A DNA stretch of 64,000 nt from Asterias rubens (Eukaryota > Echinodermata > Asteroidea > Forcipulatida > Asteriidae): the NCBI RefSeq assembly GCF_902459465.1, contig NC_047067.1, positions 19,405,680 through 19,469,679 of the forward strand, written 5' to 3'. Of this stretch, positions 19,375-30,269 are shown in pieces. Position 1 is the first letter of the stretch. Each line of letters starts with the position of its first letter. The position numbers were made by a program, and so were the translations under genes. Under the pieces are notes generated by a model, which was not told the DNA's origin, made no database searches, and saw only the letters and a list, made by a program, of their open reading frames with translations.

Positions 19375-19720
19375 TAAAGGCAAAATAATTGTTAGCATAA
19401 AAAAACTTGCTTGGGAACGATCAATGGAGAGAAATTCATACAATATAAAACATTGTGAGAAACGGCTCCATCTGAAGTAACGTAGTTCAGAGAAAGACAA
19501 TTTTTTCCATTCGAGACCTCAGAATTAGATTTTTAGGTCTCGAAATCAAGTATCTGAAAGCACACAACTACGTGTAACAAGGGTGTTTTTCCCACACTAT
19601 TATCTCGCAACTTCGACGAGTTCAAATTTTCACAGGTTTGTTATTTTTTCGCGTATGTTGAGATACACCAAGTGAAAAGACTGGTCTTTGACAGTTACCA
19701 AAGGTGTCCAGTGTCTTTAA
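19374..19720 (-). mobile_element. MITE-P family copy abutting the foldback
   Basis: It starts TTAAAGGCAAAATAATTGTTAGC, with an internal deletion of the outer left terminus, and ends GGTGTCCAGTGTCTTTAA. It directly adjoins the foldback at 18989-19374, sharing the TTTCTTTAA junction. Confidence 0.75.
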
Positions 19721-19729
19721 AACCCTTTT

Positions 19730-20840
19730 CTAAAAGTTATTTTTTTTAAGACAACAGTTTCGACACAAAAATGACAGAACAGCAAAGATAATGTATAAAT
19801 GAACATGTTTCCTCTAATCTTGTTCAGTACAGTTATATTACAAGAACATCAATAGGATGACAACAAAGAAAACTTATATTATACACCTTTAATAAAGAAT
19901 GTTTGAGGGAATTGAAGCTTAGGCTAGTAACAGAAACATTATAGTAACTACTTTTAAATATAATAATTATATCGAAATCGAAATCTTATAATTATAGCCC
20001 TTTTTTAAAAGACCAGTGTTTTAAAGACTGGCCTAGTTGGGGTAGACAACTACAACCGCACGACAAAAGCAATCAGTTTAACACTACATTTTCCTCTCGT
20101 ATCGTCCTTAAAAATTCTCTCAAGAGTTCATGAGATTCCAAGCTCAATATCGAGGATACAAAAAGCCACTTTGAGATAATAGTGGACTACTAATATTACT
20201 TTGACACTTATACTATTGGATATTGGTAAATATATTTTTCGTGACATCCAAACCAACAAAAGTATTCTTGTATAATAATATAGATGTTAAATTTGCACCG
20301 GGGATAAAGAATATTCATTTTGGTAAAAAAAAAATATATATACACTGATGTGTGTTAGCACCGTCCACTCAGTACTTCCCCGACTTCTGTGATAGGGGAC
20401 AAATCACAGGCATACTCCTGTGTCCACCATACCAAAATTCTTATTAGATTGGGGGGGGGGGTGGTATTAAACCACCACGCCCATATCAAGCACGATAGAT
20501 GTGTGTAAAATCATTTTCAGTCATGTCATGTTTTGGGTTTGTAAGAGCTCTAATAATACAGAGACTGGATATTGACTTCATAATACGGATAACGATAGAG
20601 AACATACCTGAAACTGTGACACACCCATCCACACAAATCAAACTTGAATTATGAGAAAACAAATTGATGCAACCTTATAAAGGTCAATACAAATAATACA
20701 CACTTTCTGAAGTATTATGCCACATGTAAACACTCAGACACTTACATCCCATTAGGTTTATCGTACTGACGTAGGCCAAATTCTCTGAAAGTGAACATAC
20801 AAATTTCCGTGTCCTGCGACCACTTTTTCACTCGTAATGA
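19730..20840. other. Intergenic AT-rich region with simple repeats
   Basis: Contains a 10-base G run near 20452-20461, an A/TATA run near 20330 and the AGTATGCC/TGTGTTAGCACCG motif near 20350 shared with the 258-bp unit at 36 kb. No coding signal is seen. Confidence 0.5.
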
Positions 20841-20849
20841 TACCAAAGG

Positions 20850-21126
20850 CACGTTGTGAGAAACGGCTACCTCTGAAACAACGTAGTTTTTAAGAGAGAA
20901 ATAACTTCTCACTAAAATATTTGAATTGAATTCGAGACCTCAGCTGAGGTCTCGAATTCAAGCATCTGAAAGCACACACCTTGTACGACAAGGGTGTTTT
21001 TTCTTCCATTATTCTCTCGCAACTTCGCGGACCAATATTAAGCTCAAATTTTCATAGGTTTGTTATTCTATGCAAATGTTGAGATACACCAAGTGACAAT
21101 ATTACCAAAGGTGTCCAATGCCTTAA
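20850..21126 (-). mobile_element. MITE-P family, partial copy
   Basis: It runs from GTTGTGAGAAACGGCTACC to AAGGTGTCCAATGCCTTAA. The central inverted pair is the perfect GAGACCTCAGCTGAGGTCTC. Confidence 0.75.
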
Positions 21127-21473
21127 AATCAGTATCTAATTAACTGAAATGAGATATTCCTTTTGGTAAGTGGACAAATTGTGTCAGTATACTCTAAAAT
21201 TAGTTACCTTTCATCGTCTTCAAACGGCAGTTTTCTTGTCACTCGGTAACTGAATAATATTGTTGTCCAAACACTCCTAGCCACCTCTCATAAAATTATA
21301 CCTCGCTATACCTCACCATACCACCACCACACCTACTATCACAGTCTGCTATCGCAAATTAACGTTCGCCTCTTATTCGAACACATGGTTGGTGGAAACA
21401 TCTCACGTGATCTTTCTGGACAAGCAAACTGCTATAATAATGGAGAGCCTTGTCTGTTGGTATGGTACCAAAC

Positions 21474-21590
21474 AGGTTGGTATGGTACCAACATGTAGCC
21501 AAAATTATAATTCACAGTAAACCACACTCCGGCGGGTGATTCTGTTACTGACAATGACATTTTCTGTGGGGGGGGGGGGGGGGGGTGGTT
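21474..21590. repeat. Short direct repeat and poly-G tract
   Basis: TTGGTATGGTACCAA occurs twice within 25 bp (about 21458 and 21478). A G17 run with one T lies at about 21568-21587. Confidence 0.75.
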
Positions 21591-22029
21591 GTCGCATGAA
21601 GCCAGTTGTTGACCTTTATCGTGGTGCAGACATCTTTAATTTCTCCCATGGATATCAATGTTACCATACCGAGGCAGGACGAACAAAACATTTTTGGTTC
21701 TCATTCGCCAAATGATTTAGCATTCATTATTGTTGTTCGATACGAAGAACATGATCAAGATGGAGGCATGAAAAAGGAACTTCGAGGTAGCCATTACCAT
21801 CACATCATGGACAAAATTAATACCACGCGATAAAAGAACAATGTGGCGCGACTTAAATATATTTAAATGTTGAACGGTTTCATAATTATATTTACTGTTG
21901 AACCAAAGTATATAATGCAGCCTCAAAAGAAACATTTATATTATTTTAGATCAAAGGTCTCCAACATCGGTTGTTTTCAATTTCTTTTCCTGGGTGAAAC
22001 AAACAATGTGTTACCCAGAAGAATGATAT

Positions 22030-22264
22030 GGGCCCAATTTCATAGAGCTGCTAAGCACACAAATTTGCTTGCATGAAATTTTTGCCTTGATAAAAACAGT
22101 ATTACCAACCAAAATTCCATTTTCAGGATAAGCAAACAACAACTGAATACCCGAGTAACAAGCAATATGCAACACATGAAAATTTGGTTGGTAATCCTGT
22201 TTTTATCAATGAAGTTTTTATCTAAGCAAATTTGTGTGCTTAGCAGATCTATGAAATCGGGCCC
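22030..22264. mobile_element. Inverted-repeat element, family T (GGCCCAATTTCATAGAGC), copy 1
   Basis: It starts GGGCCCAATTTCATAGAGCTGCTAAGCACAC and ends with the inverse, GTGTGCTTAGCAGATCTATGAAATCGGGCC. The arms extend far inward (AACCAAAATTCCA against TGAAAATTTGGTTGG). It lies about 160 bp beyond the stop codon of neurotrophin A. Confidence 0.85.
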
Positions 22265-22423
22265 CGACAATCTTCCCAGCTTGGCCAGCTGTGAATTTTG
22301 TCTTCTTCTTTTTCGGTTATTGATATTATTATACATGGGATGTATTTTCTCATGTTGTTGTGTATGTATTTTTGGCATGTTCTTTGTGTATTTTTATCCG
22401 AATAAACTCAATCAACCAATTAA

Positions 22424-22684
22424 CTACACAATTCCATTCGGGGTGTTCGGCTCTGCGCTCAGCCGCCCTTCTGTCACAGCGCACGAGCAGCATGTCGGTA
22501 TAGCAATGTGTCGCCATGAGTATTCGGTCTCCCCAACCTCTCTAGCCCAGGCCATCACCCAGGAATTTGTCTCTCGGCACTCGGAGAAAGAGCCATCTTC
22601 GACCGACGAGGGGAAACCAAAGCAAGCTTGGTTCTCCTGCAAGCAGGTGGTGTGCCAGAACCACTGAAGCTGACTGACTTCAAC
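22424..22684 (-). CDS. Neurotrophin A exon 5: C-terminal two thirds of the cystine knot
   Basis: The acceptor TTAACATCCACAG precedes GTT GAA GTC at 22684; an in-frame stop just upstream excludes a longer exon. It codes 86 residues and ends at TAG 22424-22426. Cysteines are at TTC, QAC, SEC and TCCSC. GFPSSVEDGSF is the hairpin loop, and SWVMAWAREVGETEYSWRHI holds the conserved Trp residues. The CxC end is preceded by an extra Cys. The tail after the knot (TEGRLSAEPNTPNGIV) is longer than in B. Confidence 0.88.
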   Translation of the reverse strand, partial: VEVSQLQWFWHTTCLQENQACFGFPSSVEDGSFSECRETNSWVMAWAREVGETEYSWRHIAIPTCCSCAVTEGRLSAEPNTPNGIV

Positions 22685-25600
22685 CTGTGGATGTTAACAG
22701 AAACCAAAGTTAAAGACAGTGGCCTTAATTGGTAATTGTCGAAGACTAGTGTTCTAACTTGGAGTATCTCAACATAAGCATAAAATAACAAAGCTGTGAA
22801 TATTTGAACTCAATTGGTCGTCGAAGTTGCGAGATAATAATAAAACAAATAAACACCATGTCACACGAAGTTGTGTGCTTTCCAATGCTTGATTTTTAAA
22901 CCTCAAAATCTAATTCTGTGGTCTAGAAATCAAATTCATGGACAATTACTTCTTTCTCGAAAACTACATTACGTCAGAGGGAGCCGTTTCTCACAATGTT
23001 TTATACTATCAACCTCTCTCCACTACTTGTCACCAAGTAAGGTTTGATGCTAAAAATTATTTTGAGTTATGACCAATAAGGTCGACCACTGCCTTTAAAA
23101 GAAAAGTCCAGAATTAGTTTTTGCTAACACAACAGTTGCTGTCAGTGTAAGCACTTATTGTAGTCCACCATATTACATGAACTGACAAGCCTCTAGAGAT
23201 CGAGAAAATACACTTCAAAAAACTGGGATGTTAAAATAATTATTCCTGGTATCTACAATGTGACAATACCAACACGGTGTTGTTAATATCCTCATTACTT
23301 TTGTTAAAATTAAAGCTGGTCCGTGCTGTCACATATGGATAGGAAGAGAATCAATTTAACACCTCAGTTTTCGCAGTGTAATAAAAAAAACCCCGATAAC
23401 ATATAATAATAATAATAATACAGGTACTTATATAGCGCTCTATACACATGGACATGGATAACACATTTTGCATGACATCAATTAAAACCTCATCCTCATT
23501 AAACTGCTTTGTTTATTGGTTATTCCTTACAAACATTGTTTGTACTCTGTTTTCATGAAGTATGGAAATAAATATCAGTTTGATTGAATGAAAAAAGAAA
23601 AAGACAAAAAAGAAAAAATTTAATAAAACGCTCAGTAAGACCGAGGTAAACTCCAACGGAAGGTTAGTTTGCTTAATTATCATCAAACATAACATTTCAG
23701 AGTGAAATATTTCAAGGTTGTTTCTATCTAGACCGTGTTAGTTAATATAGATCGTCTTATCGATTCTGTAATTCTGCATGGTGGTTGCCTCAAAATTACT
23801 TCATGTGAAAAGGCCCTTATATAGGTACGTACATAAATCAACGGAACAAAACAACCGCTATACCTACTTGTACGTTATAAATGTCCGTAGCGGTCGTTAC
23901 ATGAATCCATTCATTCGTTACTGGACACGCTCGTAATGGTGGACTGTGATCTCTCTAAAAAGTTCAAACAGTTAAACATTTTTACAAATTGAAGGCACCA
24001 TTTTTAACAGTCAGTAGTGTTTCAATATCTGAAGTCTAATTTTTGTGCAGTTTAGATTTTACGTAGTCATCAAACGTTTATTCACCGCTTTAAACCCGAA
24101 GGGCGTCTCCAATCGCTGCTAACGTGCACACCCTAGAGTCAAATGGGACATTTCATGTGCAACTAAGCTAAATCAATCACAAGAACCATCTCTGCCCACA
24201 CAGGTACCCATCTACCCCTGGGTGGAGAGAAGCAATTAAGCTAAATCAATCACAAGAACCATCTCTGCCCACACAGGTACCCATTTACCCCTGGGTGGAG
24301 AGAAGCAATTATTAGCTAAATCAATCACAAGAACCATCTCTGCCCTCTCATGTACCCCATTTATAAAAAATAAAATAAAAATAAAAACATTAAGTGTCTC
24401 GCGCAGGGAAACAAGTGTCAGACGACTGGGACTCGAACCCTCACTCTGCTGGACAGGAACACCACGGCCCAATTTCATAGAGCTGCTTAAGCACACAATG
24501 TTGCTTAAGCAAAACAAGTCCTTGCTTAGTAAAATCAGATTACCGGCCAAGACTCTACTCAATTGTTACGCTAAGTGAACAACAGCTGAATACCAGTCAC
24601 AAGCAATGTATATGGCATGAAATTTTGGCCAGTAAAAACATGTGTAAAATAGGTGAGCTATTTTCATGCTTAAGCAAACTCTTTGCTTAAGCAGCTCTAT
24701 GAAATTGGCCCCAGAGCTTCGGTGCTCTTATCCGCTCAGCCACGACACCCATCAATTCAAAATATTACTAAAGAAGGTGCCTTAAAGATCTGGACACTTT
24801 TGGTAATTGTAAAAAACCAGTTGTGTGCTTTCAGATGCTTGATTTCGGGACCTCGAAATTCGTGGAAAATTATTACTTCTTTCTCGAAAACTACGTTACT
24901 TCAGAGGGAGCTGTTTCTCACAATGTTGTATACTAACAGCTCCGCATTGCTTATCACCAAGTCGGTTTTTTATGCCAACAGTTATTTTGAGCAATTACCA
25001 ATAGTGTCGAGTGCCTTTAAACCCCATACCTTAAAAATAGAAATAGGCGGCTCTTGAAGAAACTCTCCTGATTGTTGATTCCAGACCAGACCGATTGCCG
25101 GCATACCTGGGATATGTCTGGGCCTGGTTGGTGCAAAAGATATCCTTAAAGAGGTTGTATCATCCATGGATGGGATTGAGATTAGATCGTAGATGGTCGG
25201 TCTCTCCGGAATGCTTCTTAGCTCGGGAGGAACGTCTAGGATGTCAATGAATGGCTACATAAAAAGTTAAAATAAAAACACCTTATTTTCACTGATTCAG
25301 ATTTAGCCGAAAATAATTAATTGTTGACACCATCGTAAAAAGGGGGGGGGGCAAAAAAAACGACTTTATTCAGAGTTTAATATCGAAGTCTTATATAGCA
25401 CACGTATCTACCAAACAAGGTACTCAAGGCGCTGAGTATATACAAACTTTCAGAAAGATATGTTTTTTCAGTGATGAATTCTGAGACCCAATTATTTAGC
25501 ACCTTCTAAGGGTATACAAGGTGCATACAGCAGCCACAGCAAGGAACACCGGGGCGAAGCCCTTCTCTTTTCGAAGTGCACTGGGTTCTTTTTACATGCG

Positions 25601-28549
25601 TTACACAACACATGGGACCAACGGCTTTACGTCCCATCCGAAGGACGAAGCAATGGTTAATTGTCTTGCTTAAGGACAAAAGTGTCACAGCTGGGGATTC
25701 AAAAAGAAGCTGACCGTGACTGGTGATTTGTTTTCTTCTTCAAATAAAACAAATGGAACTTAAAAGTGCAACAACAAGCACTCGCTCCTGCTCATGAGAA
25801 AAGAAAGAATGAAAGAAATTGATTCTTCCTATAAGAGGAATGCTTGTTTGTATGTGCTGCACTGGGGTTTGAGTGTCAGGTGAGTTTTTTTTTTTTTTTT
25901 TTTTTAAATCAGAAATCTCGGTTAACTTCTGTTAGACTCACCCTGTACTATGTTTTATTCATAAATACCTACAGTTTCGCTATTTCTATTAGTGGAGAGC
26001 GCGTCACGTGGGGGTGTTTAAACCTTTGATAATGACAAGTAAAATGTGTTTAAACATGGGCGGGACACACGAGCTTGCACCTGTGCTTATAAGACAGTTA
26101 ATTAATTCGTAGTTCATAGATATTGAATTAAAATAACTAATTTTATATAACTGACACAGAGATCCTTGTCATTTTATTGTTGGGACTTGCTTCACGTGAC
26201 ATTCACTATTACTCCCATCCGCACCGGCGATCAAAAAGACCTATTCGCCCATGAGGAATAGCATTTCCCATTCATCAGTTAGGATCATCCTTGTTCCCAA
26301 TGTTTTTGAGCAGTACAGCGTCGCCGTGCCGCTGCTAAAACAAAAGGAGCACCTGTGCAAAAGGTTGTGATCCTAATATTGTACATTGTATCATAGCTGA
26401 TTACCTCTGGCAGATGTATGTTTGATGTATGTGTCGAATCCACGCTTGTCTTTCCAAAAACAACTGCAAATGAAACAAAACAAGAGCATCACGTGACCAT
26501 GAGAAGAAAAAAAAACATGTGTAGGCCTTTGGCCTTTTTCGAAACCACGGCTTCGGCTTTTGATTTGGCTTCAGGCTCCGTCCTCTCGTCCGAAACCCAG
26601 GGCGTGTTTACGCAAAGCACGCGCAAATTGTCAGACATCCGCGGGGCCAAGCTAGCCTGAGCCGAATCCAAAGTCAAATCCAGTCGTTTCGTGGGCCTAG
26701 GTTTCTTTTTACGTTTCAGGAGTGCCACCGTATAACATAATAGCAGATTGACTTTTACTTTCAGTCAGGCGTCTTTTAGATTTTAGCCCATCATACACGC
26801 GCCATCTTTAAAATAATTTGTACCGCAATGCAACTTGGGAAACTAAAGAACAGTAAAAAAAAACATGAATAAGACTGCTAAGATGGAAACCATGTTGTAA
26901 TTAACATGTAACTATTATGGCAGATGTGATGGGTGAAATAAATAAAGAACCCGATTAAAATTCATTTTTTTAACCGACGTTCTGGGTCGGCATGACGCAC
27001 AAAGGGGTCAGGCTCTCCGCGGGGACCAGGGATTCCGGGTCAATTGACCCGGGAGATTGACCCGGGAGATTTAAGATTGTGGATAGTCTTACGCCTATGC
27101 AGATTATTGCCAATGAAACCAATCCTTTAATGGGGGCTTAGCCTACGTCCAATCACCTTGTTTCAATTAAATTCATTTTTTTACTTTTGCCAATTTTGAT
27201 TACAAAATCTAGAAACCCGGACAAACATAATACGACGTCATGTTGCGTCACTAGGGTTGAAGTTGATTAACAATGGGACTAATTAATGGTAAATATTTTC
27301 AGACTGTGATTAAACTGATTGTTGTATGTGGCCGCGTAGAATGAATGCTGGTCCATGCTCATTATTATTATTAAGGGGTGCGTACATAAAGTACAATGCA
27401 AGACTAATTCACAATCTTCACGCGGTTCCTCGCATTTATTTTGTAGAAATTCACCTAAAATAAGAACCATTTTAAAGAATTTTGTTTTTTTCAAATATTT
27501 GTCATTCTTTATTTTAAAGGTTGCGGTTCATTGGATTTTTTTGTCAAGGGTAACACGGAGTAACTTATACAATAATATCAAGAAAGCTTAAAAAAAAGTC
27601 ACCTTTGAAAGTTACAGTTGAGTACAGCGCCAGTTGCTTAAAGGCACTGGACACAAATGTTAACGTAACAACTTACTTGCTACCGAGCTGTTGATTCTGC
27701 TACCTGGGCGGAAGATTAACAATCGAACGGGACTACAAACTTACGCTTTAGTGGATCGAGAAGACTTCTCATTATTATGACGATGACTAGAGCAAATTAG
27801 TCGAGATGTCGAGAAGTTGATATAGAGTAGTCCCTTCGATCCACTATAAGCGAAAGCCCGGTCGATTTCTTATCTTCGCATAAGTAGCAGTTAATAGGAC
27901 AGAGAAGTCTCCCACATTCCGAAAATCTATTTCAAGATTATACAGTAAAATATAGCAAGACAGTTCTCAAAAGAACATTATCTACCCAGCAAGTAGATGT
28001 ACTATGGTGTTACTGCAAGCCAATACATTGATATTAAATGGAAGGTACACTATTGGTAATTGTCAAAGACCAGTCTTCTCACTTGGTGTATCTCAACATA
28101 TGCATAAAATAACAAACCTGTGAAAATTTGAGCTCAATTGGTCATCGGAGTTGGGAGAAAATGATGAAAGAAAAAAACACCCTTGTTTGACGAATTTGTG
28201 TGCTTTAAGATGAGAATAAAAGACTTCTAACTAGAAGTCTTTTATTATTTTAGTGAGAAATTACTTCTATTTAAAAATCCAAGCTACTTCAGAGGGAGCC
28301 TTTTCTCACAATGTTTTATACTATCAACAGCTCTCCAATGCTCGTCACTAAGTCGGTTTTTAAGTGTTGGCTCTGAAAAGTACCGGTGTGGTATTTGGAG
28401 ACAACGCCGGCTCTTTTCAGAGCAAACACTGTACATCCGAAAAGTTATAGTTACTTCTGATATAAAGTATTACAGAACCGCAACCATCAAAACTTACCCG
28501 TTAACAAGACAACAAGTGCCGCCTTAGCCGCAACACCTGAAGCTCGCAT
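22424..28549 (-). CDS. Neurotrophin-like growth factor A, five coding exons
   Basis: Exons in transcript order: 28498-28549, 26405-26463, 25030-25254, 23868-23954, 22424-22684. They join in frame to 227 residues. Residues 1-22 are a signal peptide (AALVVLLTGVVFG core), 23-113 a proline-rich propeptide and 114-227 an NGF-type cystine-knot domain. The last two exons together read RACPVTNEW ... QWFWHTTC ... GETEYSWRHIA ... PTCCSCAV, matching the neurotrophin pattern ETKC...WRFI..CxC. The cleavage site KR (112-113) is created across the exon 3/4 junction. Known family members are secreted dimeric ligands of Trk and p75-type receptors; that role is inferred here. The paralogue B lies 6.2 kb upstream in the same orientation. 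The start at 28549 was chosen because an in-frame ATG 45 bases earlier overlaps a TATAAAA box. Confidence 0.8.
22710..23098 (+). mobile_element. MITE-P copy inside the extra intron of neurotrophin A
   Basis: It starts TTAAAGACAGTGGCC only 25 bases above the acceptor of exon 5 and ends CCACTGCCTTTAA. The element occupies a third of the 1183-bp intron that neurotrophin B lacks. Confidence 0.85.
23099..23867. other. Rest of the extra intron of neurotrophin A
   Basis: Contains an (AAT)n run at 23403-23420 followed by TATAGCGCTCTATACAC, the tail of a minus-strand CR1-type LINE 3' end, then AT-rich sequence. No coding segment is seen. Confidence 0.55.
23868..23954 (-). CDS. Neurotrophin A exon 4: N-terminal part of the cystine knot
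   Basis: 87 bases, 29 codons, phase 0 at both ends. The acceptor is AACTTTTTAG before AGA GAT CAC, the donor CAA|GTAGGTATAG. It reads RDHSPPLRACPVTNEW, then IHVTTATDIYNVQ. RACPVTNEW lines up with RACPANSEW of gene B, and from there to QWFW the two proteins align for 24 residues without a gap. The exon is too short for ordinary open-frame detection; it was found by searching for the missing first cysteine. Confidence 0.82.
24080..24775 (-). mobile_element. tRNA-derived SINE, minus strand, with triplicated segment and nested insertion
   Basis: Minus orientation: CACGACACCC...GCGGATAAGAGCACC (A box, near 24730-24755), B box GGTTCGAGTCCCAG-like at 24430, and body at 24080-24360. The body segment of about 74 bp (CTAAATCAATCACAAGAACCATC...CCTGGGTGGAGAGAAGCAATT) is present three times, at about 24166, 24242 and 24316. 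The tRNA-like part is split by the family T element at 24466-24712. Confidence 0.7.
24466..24712. mobile_element. Family T inverted-repeat element, copy 2, nested in a SINE
   Basis: The termini GGCCCAATTTCATAGAGCTGCTTAAGC and GCTTAAGCAGCTCTATGAAATTGGCC are near-perfect inverted repeats. It interrupts the tRNA-like head of the SINE at 24080-24775, so it is the younger insertion. Confidence 0.85.
24782..25020 (+). mobile_element. MITE-P copy with internal deletion, next to neurotrophin A exon 3
   Basis: It has both termini (TTAAAGATCTGGACACTTTTGG ... TAGTGTCGAGTGCCTTTAA) but lacks about 140 internal bases. Its right end stops 9 bases from the last base of exon 3, so only a GTATGGGGT-type remnant of the original intron start separates exon and element. 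Confidence 0.8.
25030..25254 (-). CDS. Neurotrophin A exon 3: propeptide
   Basis: 75 codons, phase 0. The acceptor is TTTTTATGTAG, the donor AAG|GTATGG. It reads PFIDILDVPPELR, then PTIYDLISIPSMDD, RISFAPTRPRHIPGM. The block PTIYDLISIPSMDD...RISFAPTRP aligns with PTLYDILEMPSMEG...RISFSSTKP of gene B, so the propeptides are homologous as well as the mature domains. It contains no furin site of its own; K112 at its end pairs with R113 of exon 4. Confidence 0.82.
25506..25725 (-). mobile_element. SINE of the 32.5-kb family, body only, minus strand
   Basis: Carries the complement of GGATGGGACGTAAAGCCGTTGG (near 25630), GTGTTGTGTAACGC and the end with CACCGGGGCGAAGC, in the order seen in the complete SINE at 32519-32825. 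It lies in intron 2 of neurotrophin A. Confidence 0.65.
25950..26100. repeat. Dispersed repeat R2, copy 2
   Basis: Similar to 9940-10105: ATAAATACCTACAGTTTCGCTATTTC...GAGCTTGCACCTGTGC. A pure T run lies just before it (25887-25906). Confidence 0.6.
26405..26463 (-). CDS. Neurotrophin A exon 2
   Basis: 59 bases. The acceptor is CATTTGCAG, the donor GAG|GTAATCAGC. Together with the single base left by exon 1 it codes VVFGKTSVDSTHTSNIHLPE. The first residues finish the hydrophobic core of the signal peptide, with cleavage expected after VVFG. The layout (exon 1 phase 1, exon 2 phase 0) equals that of gene B. Confidence 0.72.
27000..28030. other. Intron 1 of neurotrophin A, no further exon seen
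   Basis: Contains a short direct repeat GACCCGGGAGATTGACCCGGGAGATT (27045-27070) and the start of a MITE-like end at 27639 (TTAAAGGCACTGGACAC). The block GTGGATCGAGAAGACTTCTC (27753) and CCTTCGATCCACTATAAGCG (27832) is loosely inverted. No coding signal. Confidence 0.45.
28036..28356 (+). mobile_element. MITE-P family copy with a different core
   Basis: It runs from ACACTATTGGTAATTGTCAAAGACC to ATCAACAGCTCTCCAATGCTCGTC; the right terminus is lost. The central inverted pair is ATAAAAGACTTCTAACTAGAAGTCTTTTAT instead of the usual GAGACCTC type, marking a subfamily. Confidence 0.7.
28498..28549 (-). CDS. Neurotrophin A exon 1: signal peptide
   Basis: 17 codons plus one base, donor ACGG|GTAAGTTTT. 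It reads MRASGVAAKAALVVLLT. It has exactly the same coding length (52 bases) and phase as exon 1 of gene B. An in-frame ATG at 28592-28594 would add 15 residues (MNFLLLQLLFTNDVK); it is less likely because it overlaps the TATA-like box. Confidence 0.72.
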
Positions 28550-28593
28550 CTTGACATCGTTTGTAAACAACAACTGAAGTAGCAAGAAATTCA

Positions 28594-28600
28594 TTTTATA
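28594..28600 (-). promoter_or_regulatory. TATA-like box of neurotrophin A
   Basis: TATAAAA on the minus strand, 45 bases before the chosen ATG. Transcription from about 30 bases downstream would give a very short 5' leader. Position is the only support. Confidence 0.35.
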
Positions 28601-29268
28601 CTAAAACTTAAAAACTCCGCTCTGAGACTTCTAGTAAATCCGCTTGCAGGATCAAGTCTTATTCTCGCAATGCGCTCGTTATAAAAGTTGTGTCTCTTAA
28701 TGAACTCACTCACATCCTCGTTCACAGAGTATACAGTATGTCAATGTGAATTAGTACAAAACAACATGGCTTATATAGTCCTCGTTTTTTTAGTATTAAA
28801 TTCCAATTAATGCATATCTTTGATGGGCAAGATTGTGTGACTATTATAAGAATGAGAGGGCAGCAATGGCCTCAGGATAACGCAGGACTCAACTGGACGT
28901 GGGTGTAGGATGGACGAAAAGGATACTGGTTTGTAACAAGTCAATGGTTTCGAATGACACTTTTGTTGTCTGACTTGTACGAAGTATTATTTGAAGGTTT
29001 TTTGTTGGTTTATGTGTCTTGCTCTACCTAGAATTCAGGAGTTTGCCGCGTTTATTTAGTTCTTTCCCGAGTTCCGATAAAGATAAAACAAAATTACCTG
29101 CGAATTACTTGGCTGGGATTTGAACCCACAACGTTTGCACTGCTATAGCAGAGATGTCTAACCACTAGACCACCGAACTTCATGCATTAATGTATTTCAA
29201 TAACCGATGACGTCATCATGACGTAAATTAAACGGTATTCTCTCCTACTGAACACATAACTAACGCCC

Positions 29269-29648
29269 TTAAAGACACTGGTAATTGTCAAAGACTAGTC
29301 TCCTCACTTGGTGTATCTCAACATATAATGCACAAAATAACAAACATGTGAAAGTTGAGCTCCAGTGGTCGTCGAAGTTGTGAGATAACTATGAAAAAGA
29401 AATAACACCCTTTTCACACGAAGTGGTGTGCTTTCAGATGCTTGATTTTGAGACCTCAAATTCTAAATTTAAGGTCTCGAAATCAAATTCGTTGAAAATT
29501 ACTTCTTTCTCGAAAACTATGATATTTCAGAGGGAGCCGTTTCTCACAATATTGTATACTATCAACAGCTCCCCATTACTCGTTACCAAGTAAGGTTTTA
29601 TGCTAATAATTATTTTGAGTAATTACCAATAGTGTCCACTGTTTTTAA
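29269..29648 (+). mobile_element. MITE-P family, complete copy
   Basis: From TTAAAGACACTGG to AGTGTCCACTGTTTTTAA, with the central pair GAGACCTCAAATTCTAAATTTAAGGTCTC. Just before it (29100-29180) is a minus-strand tRNA-like remnant (GGGATTTGAACCCACAACG...). Confidence 0.85.
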
Positions 29649-29999
29649 AGCTACCAAGGTAGGTTAATTGTGCATATTTAATATGTATGCTATTTCACAG
29701 ATGAAACCAATAATAGACACTAATTACTTAAAATTAAAATCACTTTTCTTTTATATACTACAATATATAGCAGCTAGCGAAGAACTATTTAACGCTCTGT
29801 AATATTTTACACACGCAAATAAAATGGAAATAATAAACACGCAAATATCTAATTTTACCAATGTAAACAATATTTAAGCAGCTGTATTTAAGAGAAAAAG
29901 AGAAATATAAACAGACTCATTTTACAAATCAACAGCGATACTCTAACTCGTGTTGAAGACTAGATAATGATCACAATTTGTTTCTCGTAACAAATATGT

Positions 30000-30040
30000 A
30001 TACAGTATACAGTGCTTACACACATCGGTGTATATGGGTA
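30000..30040. repeat. TACAGTGCTTACACACATCGGTGTAT motif
   Basis: Isolated copy of the start of the 258-bp repeat unit found in tandem at 36.0-36.9 kb. Confidence 0.6.
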
Positions 30041-30269
30041 CCCCGTTACAAATTCAACATGCATTAAACATTTGTTTGTTGTTGTCAAATATTGTTGATT
30101 ATATTTGCATGATCTCGTTAATGCACGCATAGCTCGGCCACCATCTGTCTCTCTCATGCAATGTCCTTCCACACACTACGAAAGAGCAAGTTCGAGTGTT
30201 GACCATTGTGACTCGAACCCAGGCTGGTCGACCATTGGTTGACTACGTACTGGTCGACCATTTGAAACC

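Noticed and set aside
22167..22667. 166-codon plus-strand frame
   Set aside because: It covers a family T MITE and the antisense of neurotrophin A exon 5.
22424..22791. Neurotrophin A as a truncated pseudogene lacking the first cysteine
   Set aside because: The missing part was found as a separate exon at 23868-23954 with correct phases and gap-free alignment to gene B.
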